Assembly (NCBI RefSeq): GCF_014635905.1
Contig: NZ_BMDS01000006.1
Location: 1 to 64,000, forward strand
Direction of reading: 5' to 3'
Length of the DNA stretch: 64,000 nucleotides
Source: Limosilactobacillus caviae
GTDB lineage: Bacteria > Bacillota > Bacilli > Lactobacillales > Lactobacillaceae
Shown here: positions 58,022 through 64,000 of the stretch, one piece after another
Numbering within the stretch: the stretch's first letter is position 1
Layout of the letters: every line of letters begins with the position of its first letter
Position numbers and translations under genes: made by a program
The notes under the pieces: model-generated
What the model was told of the DNA's origin: nothing
The model's input: only the letters and a program-made list of their open reading frames with translations
Database searches by the model: none

Positions 58022-59345
58022 AGAAGTTTTACAAAAAGAAGAGGCTGCATTTGCGACAGCAGCCCGGATTAAGTATTATGATATCGTTTTGGATCATGGT
58101 CAGGGGGCAACTGTTACTGACATTGAAGGCCATGATTATATTGACTTGCTTGCTAGTGCTAGTTCTACTAATACAGGGCATGCACATCCTCAAATTGTAA
58201 AAGCAATTCAAGAACAGGCAGCTAAGATGATTCAATACACGCCTGCTTACTTTGCTAATTCACAGGCAGCGCGCTTGGCTCCGCGATTAGCAGAACTAGC
58301 ACCAATGAGTGGTCCTGTTGAGATGGTGTGGGGAAATTCCGGATCTGATGCCAATGATGCAATTATTAAATTTGCGCGGGCATATACAGGACGTCAATAT
58401 ATCGTTTCGTTTACAGGGGCTTACCATGGTTCAACGTATGGCTCCATGACGCTTTCGAGAGTTTCGTTAAATATGACCCGCAAGATGGGCCCAATGTTAC
58501 CAGGGGTGGTAAAAGTACCATTTCCAAGTCCATGGGAGCGGCTTGTAGGTGAAACTGAAGAAGACTTTGTTGACCGGATGTTTGCTCAATTTATGTTACC
58601 TTTTGAAACTTATCTTCCGGCTGATGAAGTTGCGGCAATTCTGATTGAACCAATCCAAGGAGACGGCGGAATTGTCAAGACACCACCGGCTTATATGCGA
58701 AAGGTATACGAATTTGCAAAAGCTAATGGGATTGTTTTTGCGGTTGATGAAGTTAATCAAGGAATGGGTCGTACAGGAAACTGGTGGTCAATTCAACACT
58801 TTGGAATTGAACCTGACTTAATGTCTGTCGGGAAGTCCCTGGCTTCGGGAATGCCCCTCAGTGCGATGATTGGACGCAAAGAGATCCTTGAATCACTTGG
58901 CGCACCGGCTAATGTTTATACGACAGCTGGTAATCCAGTTACAACCGCAGCAGCCAATGCAACTTTGGATGTTATTCAAAATGAGCACCTGTTGGAACGT
59001 TCCCAACGCTTAGGAGCAAAAGCTGAAGAATTCTTCAAGCAAGAACAAGCAAAGTATTCTTTCGTTGGTGATGTAAGGATGTATGGCCTCGATGGCGGAA
59101 TTGATATTGTTGATCCGGTAACTGGTGAAGGTGATTCAGACGCAACTACAAAATTAATGTATCGTATTTTTGAATTAGGAGCGATTATCATTAGTTTGCG
59201 GGGAAATATTCTGCGTTTCCAGCCACCACTGGTAATTACTGAAGAAGAACTAGATCGGGCGTTTGCAATGATCGACCAGGCTTTCTCAGAATTAGCTGCT
59301 GGTAAATTATCTGCACCAGCTAATGCAGAAGAACTTGGCTGGTAA
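57996..59345 (+). CDS. Isoleucine 2-epimerase-like PLP enzyme (class III aminotransferase fold)
   Basis: The ~449-residue enzyme matches, as I recall it, the isoleucine 2-epimerase of Lactobacillus buchneri: IDLLASASSTNTGHAHPQ, GNSGSDANDAIIKFARAYTG, AILIEPIQGDGG, VFAVDEVNQGMGRTG and the PLP Lys in SVGKSLASGMPLSA. That enzyme racemises branched-chain amino acids at C2, giving D-allo-isoleucine. The start is ambiguous (57987, 57996 or 58002), all inside the end of the permease gene. GABA-type aminotransferase is the usual automatic name. Coupling with a permease suggests one task, uptake or release of branched-chain amino acids. Confidence 0.85.
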   Translation: MKMLKKTNKEVLQKEEAAFATAARIKYYDIVLDHGQGATVTDIEGHDYIDLLASASSTNTGHAHPQIVKAIQEQAAKMIQYTPAYFANSQAARLAPRLAELAPMSGPVEMVWGNSGSDANDAIIKFARAYTGRQYIVSFTGAYHGSTYGSMTLSRVSLNMTRKMGPMLPGVVKVPFPSPWERLVGETEEDFVDRMFAQFMLPFETYLPADEVAAILIEPIQGDGGIVKTPPAYMRKVYEFAKANGIVFAVDEVNQGMGRTGNWWSIQHFGIEPDLMSVGKSLASGMPLSAMIGRKEILESLGAPANVYTTAGNPVTTAAANATLDVIQNEHLLERSQRLGAKAEEFFKQEQAKYSFVGDVRMYGLDGGIDIVDPVTGEGDSDATTKLMYRIFELGAIIISLRGNILRFQPPLVITEEELDRAFAMIDQAFSELAAGKLSAPANAEELGW

Positions 59346-59346
59346 A

Positions 59347-59398
59347 AAAGAGTAGGAAATAACAATCTTGTTGAGAAAGTTATTTTCTACTCTTTCTT
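59347..59398 (+). terminator. Terminator of the permease/epimerase operon
   Basis: AAAGAGTAGGAAATAAC pairs with GTTATTTTCTACTCTTT around a ~17-base loop, with T-rich sequence after. Confidence 0.85.
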
Positions 59399-59432
59399 GA
59401 TTTAAATATCCTTTTTTCGATATACTACAAGT

Positions 59433-59506
59433 GCCATCTTAGCTCAGTTAGGTAGAGCACATCCATGGTAAGGATGAGGTCGGCGGTTCGAACCCGCTAG
59501 ATGGCT
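59433..59506 (+). tRNA. tRNA-Thr, anticodon GGT
   Basis: The acceptor GCCATCT (59433-59439) pairs with AGATGGC (59499-59505), with discriminator T59506. The anticodon stem CATCC/GGATG encloses ATGGTAA, giving GGT. The T arm is GGCGG-TTCGAAC-CCGCT with a G-T end pair. CCA is not encoded. Confidence 0.93.
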
Positions 59507-59735
59507 TTATTGACGATCCTATTTTATAATTGTATTATTCTTATAGAATGTAAATGTGCAAAAAGATAAAGTGTGGTAACTTTATCAATTGCCATTAAAG
59601 AAGACCTTCCCTAACTTGGGAGGCCTTTTTTAGTTTGTCAAATGTTATAAGAGATATTTATCTGAAGTTTCAGCGTGAGTGTTATGGAAATTAGCTTCCC
59701 AATAACGCAGGAACATGAGAGCTTCCGGTTTCTTT
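59507..59735. other. Intergenic region with a hairpin
   Basis: An imperfect hairpin (GACCTTCCC...GGGAGGCC-T6, about 59599-59631) lies between tRNA-Thr and the ClC gene and may end the tRNA transcript. A 23-codon - strand frame just past the ClC stop (MFLRYWEANFHNTH...) has only a weak ribosome site and is not called. Confidence 0.5.
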
Positions 59736-61070
59736 TTATTTTGGAAACATTTCTTTTCGCAGCGAGGCATAGATTGGTTGACCCCCAAGTAAATTGCTAG
59801 TGATATAAGCAATAAACGTTAAAATTGTCATTGGTAAAATTTGGTCGACGGATCCGACCATCTCTGTTAATAAAGTAATTGCAGTAAAAGGTGCTTCTTC
59901 AATTGCGCCGAAGTAAGCTGCCATTGAGATAACTACAAAATTAAGGTAACATGCTGCAGGAATAATATTCTGGTGAATCATAACTACACCTACAATAGCG
60001 CCGATTAATGCTCCTAGAACAAGAATTGGCATGAAAATACCGCCGGGAACAGAAGCACCATAACTGATCATTGAAAAGCAAAACCGAATGATGAAGAAAG
60101 TGACGAAAAGACCTAAGAGGCTTGTGAGGTTGCTATTCTGGTCAAGGCCAGCGATATAAGCGATGAAGTCATGACTTCCGCCTAAGATTCGGGCATTCCA
60201 CAATCCAATTGGAATTACGAGTAGTAACGGAATCGCGCTATGGTAAATCCGTGGTAACTTGATTTTACTGTACCACCATCGCAGGTTTAAGAGAGTATAT
60301 TGGTAGCCAAAAGCAAGAAAACCAATTAAAATACCAAGGAAAATTAACCAGCTATAGCTATCTTTTGGCATGTTCGCGTGAACCGGAATATAGAGACAGG
60401 GGCGAACACCAAAAAATAGGATTGTTACAAAATCTGATGCAATTGCTGCAGCAAGAGCGGTGATGCAGCCTTGGGGATGAAAATCAAAGGTAATTTCTTC
60501 TAGAAGGAAGATAACCCCCGCCAACGGAGCACTGAATGCGGCTGAAAGACCTGCAGCGACACCGCATTCGAGGAGAAAACGTTTTTCTTCTTTACTTATC
60601 TTAAGTTTTTCTCCAAACAATTGACCAATACAAGCACCCATTTGGATACAGGGGCCTTCACGACCAAGGAAGAGACCAGGACAAATTGCTAATAGTCCCC
60701 CGACGAATTTACGCCATAAAACACTCCAGGCATTCATTTGGTGTTCATTTAACAACACTGCCTCGATTTGCGGTACCCCAGAACCAACTAAGTCTAATAA
60801 AGAGGACTTAAGGATTCTGCTAAGAATTAAAATAATTAAGACTGTAACTGCAATATAAGGAATGAGTAATTGGGGGTGCTGGGCCATCATCGGATAAATG
60901 ACCATTAAAAATTTTAGTGTATGGTCAATAATCCAGCGAAAGATACTTACGAGGAAGCCGGTTAAAGCACCGACAACGATTGCTTTTCCAATTAATGAAA
61001 TGAAAGCCATGGACATCGGTTTTGATAACACATCGCGGGCACGTTTGATGTTAGACTTACTGGTTGGCAC
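59736..61070 (-). CDS. ClC-family chloride channel/antiporter
   Basis: The GTG at 61070 follows AAAGGAGG by seven bases and is preferred over an upstream TTG. The ~444-residue protein has the selectivity motifs GSGVPQIEAVL, GREGPCIQMG (external gating Glu) and GGIFMPILVLG. The internal proton Glu position should be checked by alignment. It exchanges Cl- (or fluoride) for H+ across the membrane and may help acid resistance. Confidence 0.9.
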   Translation of the reverse strand: MPTSKSNIKRARDVLSKPMSMAFISLIGKAIVVGALTGFLVSIFRWIIDHTLKFLMVIYPMMAQHPQLLIPYIAVTVLIILILSRILKSSLLDLVGSGVPQIEAVLLNEHQMNAWSVLWRKFVGGLLAICPGLFLGREGPCIQMGACIGQLFGEKLKISKEEKRFLLECGVAAGLSAAFSAPLAGVIFLLEEITFDFHPQGCITALAAAIASDFVTILFFGVRPCLYIPVHANMPKDSYSWLIFLGILIGFLAFGYQYTLLNLRWWYSKIKLPRIYHSAIPLLLVIPIGLWNARILGGSHDFIAYIAGLDQNSNLTSLLGLFVTFFIIRFCFSMISYGASVPGGIFMPILVLGALIGAIVGVVMIHQNIIPAACYLNFVVISMAAYFGAIEEAPFTAITLLTEMVGSVDQILPMTILTFIAYITSNLLGGQPIYASLRKEMFPK

Positions 61071-61204
61071 GGCAATTCCTCCTTTCAAAAATTTGAGAAT
61101 TATTTATCTTGTATTATACACGCCCCTCAATAATATTTCGTGTTGGTATGGTAAAATCAGAACTATATACATATTGCACAGTAATTAAAATTGGAGGAAA
61201 AGAA

Positions 61205-62374
61205 ATGGAATTTATAGCAGTGCTAGCAGGGTTGCTGCTGGCTACACAAGTGGTAGCGCACCTATGTCGTCGAGTTGAGATACCCGAAGTAATTGGGCAG
61301 ATTTTAGTGGGGATTATCGCAGGACCAGCTGTTCTTAATTGGGTTCATTTAAATTCGATGATGAATGAATTTCAGGAAATCGGGGTTATTATCTTGATGT
61401 TCATTGCTGGGTTGGAAAGTGATCTTTCCTTATTGAAAAAGTATTTAAAGCCAGCAGTTGTTGTGGCAGTCCTTGGGGTGATCATTCCAATCGTAATTAT
61501 GGGACCGGTAAGCTATATGTTTGGCTTTACTAAGCTTGAATCACTCTTTATCGGTGTTATTTTTGCTACAACGTCTGTTAGTATCTCTGTTGCCGTTTTG
61601 CGTGAATTTAAGCGCCTGGATAGCAGGGAAGGGGCGACAGTTCTTGGAGCAGCGGTTGCTGATGATATTATTGGTGTTATTTTATTGAGTGTGATGATCA
61701 GTGTCATCAATGGTAGCAACAATAGTGGTCATGGTAGTGGTCAGCCATTAGGAATTGTTTTATTAATGCAGTTAGTATTCTTTGGCGGAACTTATTTACT
61801 GATTCGTTGGTTAGCTCCTTACCTTATCCACATGAGCGACCGACTACTAACAGTTGCTTCAACGTCCGTAATGGCTATGATTATCTGTTTAGGAATGGCA
61901 GCAATTGCTGATTACGTTGGTTTAAGCGGGGCGGTTGGTTCATTCTTTGCCGGAATCGCGGTTGCTAATACAAAACATAAAGAAGTTGTAGACCGGAGCT
62001 TTATTCCGATTGGATATGCAATGTTTATTCCACTGTTTTTCGTGAGCGTGGGGCTAAATATGCGTTTTGATAATATTAAAGAATCGATTGTCTTTGTAAT
62101 TGTGATGACCATTCTTGCATGTTTAACAAAATTAATTGGCTGTGGCGCCGGGGCAAAGTTATCTGGTTTTAGTATGCCAAGCTCTTATGTTGTCGGTAGC
62201 GGAATGGTTGCCCGCGGTGAAATGGGATTAATCACGGCACAAATAGGTTATGAAGCGCATCTCCTGTCGTCGATGTACTATTCTGATGTTATTACTGTAA
62301 TTATTGTTGCGACCGTCTTAGCACCGTTTATTCTAAAACATGCGTTAAAACGATCAGCAAATGAACTTGAATAA
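61205..62374 (+). CDS. CPA2-family cation:proton antiporter
   Basis: The ATG at 61205 has GGAGG nine bases upstream. The 389-residue protein has about twelve helices of the KefB/NapA fold (VEIPEVIGQILVGIIAGPAVL, GVIILMFIAGLESDLSLLKK, AVADDIIGVILLSVMIS with the ion-binding Asp pair). No RCK/TrkA domain is attached. It swaps Na+ or K+ for H+. It diverges from the ClC gene with about 130 bases between, a pairing that suits pH and ion homeostasis. Confidence 0.88.
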   Translation: MEFIAVLAGLLLATQVVAHLCRRVEIPEVIGQILVGIIAGPAVLNWVHLNSMMNEFQEIGVIILMFIAGLESDLSLLKKYLKPAVVVAVLGVIIPIVIMGPVSYMFGFTKLESLFIGVIFATTSVSISVAVLREFKRLDSREGATVLGAAVADDIIGVILLSVMISVINGSNNSGHGSGQPLGIVLLMQLVFFGGTYLLIRWLAPYLIHMSDRLLTVASTSVMAMIICLGMAAIADYVGLSGAVGSFFAGIAVANTKHKEVVDRSFIPIGYAMFIPLFFVSVGLNMRFDNIKESIVFVIVMTILACLTKLIGCGAGAKLSGFSMPSSYVVGSGMVARGEMGLITAQIGYEAHLLSSMYYSDVITVIIVATVLAPFILKHALKRSANELE

Positions 62375-62386
62375 AGGGGACTTTTG

Positions 62387-64000
62387 ATGGAAAATCATGA
62401 GCGAGAAATGGAGCAGGCACGAGTTGACAATGTTGAAAAACAAATCGATCAACAAGTTGCTGCGACTACTAAAGCGGTTGAAGATGCTCATCGTGAAACA
62501 CGAGCAGTTGAACGTAACTATAGCGAAAATGCGTCCATTAACCGTTATGAAGTTGATGATATTGCCGAATCGCGGTCAATGATTGAACAGCAGCGACAAT
62601 TGGTTTCACGGGCAGCGGAAAGTGAGTCAATTCTAAAACATCAATTAAGGACTTTAAAGAACTTGAAAGGCTCACCATATTTTGGACGAATTGATATTCA
62701 AGATCCTGGAGAAAAGCAGAGTGAGACTTTGTATATTGGGACCTCGTCACTGATGAACGATGATAAAACTGAATTCTTAATTTATGATTGGCGGGCCCCT
62801 ATTTCAGGTGTTTACTACAATGGAACGCTTGGTAAGGTGAATTATGAGACGCCAGCGGGGACGCAAACGACTGAACTAAAAAAGAAGCGACAATTCACTA
62901 TTAAAGACGGAAGAATTACTAACATGTTTGATACTAATGAAACGGTTGGCGATGAGGTGTTGCAAGCAGCGCTCGGTAAACAAAACGACCAGTACATGCA
63001 TAATATTGTTGCAACAATCCAGAAAGAACAAAACGACATTATTCGTGATACGCGTAGTGATCTTCTGCTTGTACAAGGAGTAGCCGGTTCAGGAAAAACA
63101 TCAGCGATCCTGCAAAGAATTGCATATTTGCTTTATCATAGCCGAACAGAATTGAACGCGGATCAAATTGTCCTTTTTAGTCCGAATAACTTATTTAGTC
63201 ACTATATATCTGAAGTTTTACCAAGCCTTGGGGAACGAAACATGCGACAAGTGACGTTAGAAGGATTTATTAGGCGCCGCTTTGAAGGGTTGCAAGTTGA
63301 AACGTTATTTGAGCGGTATGAAGAACGGCAAAAACCTGATAATACGTCTCATGTTGTTGCTGATTTTATTGAGAGCGAATCCTTTATGCAAGCAATCGCA
63401 CATTATGTTGAAAAAATGACAATTGATGACTTGCAGTTTGCTGATATTCATTTTAATGGCCAAGTATTCTTTTCTGCAGAGCACATTAAAGAACTTTATA
63501 AGGAATTGCCAAAAACAATGCCTTCAGCTGATAAGTTAGTCCAACTAAAAAATAAGCTAATTCGTGAATTGCAACGGCGCGTTAAAGATGAAGCTAAAAA
63601 AGATTGGGTAGCTAAAGAATTAGATTCGCTTGACCTGCAACAATTGCATAATTTGTATGGAAAGAAATCAATTGATGATTTTAAAAACGAAGATGAGCAG
63701 TATGCTTACTTGACACGCCGACTGGCTAAACGTCGCTTACGTGTTATTGCCGATGCTGTTTATAATAATTATTTCCTTGATTTCTATAATCAGTACAATA
63801 AATTTTTACATACTGTTGAAGTACCTGAGACTATCAGTCAGCGTGAATGGGCGACGATGATTCTTACCTTCCAAGACGAAATCGAATACCATCGTTTGGA
63901 ACTGATGCACGCAGCCCCGTTGATGTATCTCCGTGATTTGATTTCTGGTTCAGGTCAGAATCGTTCTTTCCAGTATGTATTCATTGATGAGATGCAGGAT
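62387..64000 (+). CDS. helD: HelD-type RNA polymerase recycling ATPase, 5' part
   Basis: The gene starts ATG at 62387 (GGGG before) and runs off the window after 538 codons; about 750-780 residues are usual. It begins with a long coiled coil (about 1-90) that in HelD enters the polymerase secondary channel. Then come SETLYIGTSSLMNDD, FLIYDWRAPISGVYY, Walker A QGVAGSGKTSAIL and Walker B YVFIDEMQD at the very edge. HelD frees stalled RNA polymerase from DNA or RNA. Older names are UvrD-like or DNA helicase IV. Confidence 0.9.
   Translation, partial: MENHEREMEQARVDNVEKQIDQQVAATTKAVEDAHRETRAVERNYSENASINRYEVDDIAESRSMIEQQRQLVSRAAESESILKHQLRTLKNLKGSPYFGRIDIQDPGEKQSETLYIGTSSLMNDDKTEFLIYDWRAPISGVYYNGTLGKVNYETPAGTQTTELKKKRQFTIKDGRITNMFDTNETVGDEVLQAALGKQNDQYMHNIVATIQKEQNDIIRDTRSDLLLVQGVAGSGKTSAILQRIAYLLYHSRTELNADQIVLFSPNNLFSHYISEVLPSLGERNMRQVTLEGFIRRRFEGLQVETLFERYEERQKPDNTSHVVADFIESESFMQAIAHYVEKMTIDDLQFADIHFNGQVFFSAEHIKELYKELPKTMPSADKLVQLKNKLIRELQRRVKDEAKKDWVAKELDSLDLQQLHNLYGKKSIDDFKNEDEQYAYLTRRLAKRRLRVIADAVYNNYFLDFYNQYNKFLHTVEVPETISQREWATMILTFQDEIEYHRLELMHAAPLMYLRDLISGSGQNRSFQYVFIDEMQD

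Noticed and set aside
59640-59735. Small gene (MFLRYWEANFHNTH...) after the ClC gene
   Set aside because: Only a weak ribosome site and no support beyond an open frame of 23 codons.

Overview
The window looks like chromosomal DNA of a low-GC lactobacillus, most likely the genus Limosilactobacillus (L. reuteri group). This is inferred from the KxYKxGKxW signal peptide with an LPQTG anchor, the L-2-hydroxyisocaproate dehydrogenase and isoleucine 2-epimerase type enzymes, the AT-rich codon use and the T-box controlled methionine transporter. No database search was possible; family names rest on motifs read by eye.

Layout. 1-360: 3' end of a 5S rRNA gene, a tRNA-Thr with anticodon AGT and a 25-residue membrane peptide. 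380-16000: an accessory region. It holds an AgrC/AgrA-like two-component pair interrupted by an antisense zinc-ribbon membrane protein, an LPQTG-anchored CAP-domain protein, several broken genes (a frameshifted membrane protein, an Asp/Glu racemase, a tyrosine recombinase), a two-gene AlbA_2-GHKL plus SEFIR/TIR operon that looks like an antiphage module, a four-helix orphan membrane protein, two copies of a 104-bp repeat, an HxlR/oxidoreductase pair with a YodB-like operator, and an FRG-domain protein. 16000-22000: a MarR autoregulatory unit, SDR enzymes, a helicase-dead RecQ relic with an in-frame stop, a cytochrome-b5-like protein and an NhaC-family transporter. The transporter has a ~280-nt leader encoding a 19-residue peptide with four Tyr codons, followed by mutually exclusive antiterminator and terminator hairpins.

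22400-47700: mostly ordinary metabolism and transport: CDF transporter, divergent TpiA paralogue, tRNA-His, AraC regulator, alpha-galactosidase, DMT exporter, aldo/keto reductase, PAP2 phosphatase, PLD-helicase, RclA-like reductase, SemiSWEET, exonuclease, matrixin-like protease, P1B ATPase, Rrf2/NmrA pair, an OpuC-type osmolyte ABC transporter and MsrB. Several peptides of 25-43 residues lie between these genes. 47800-64000: metQNI plus an M20 deacylase under a Met T-box, L-HicDH, MFS and TSUP transporters, FMN-binding protein, Nth, an amino-acid permease coupled to an isoleucine 2-epimerase-like enzyme, tRNA-Thr(GGT), a ClC channel, a CPA2 antiporter and the 5' part of helD.

The two most unusual systems are the tyrosine-codon leader-peptide attenuator at 22054-22370 and the AlbA_2/SEFIR operon at 8873-11290 with its nearby repeats.
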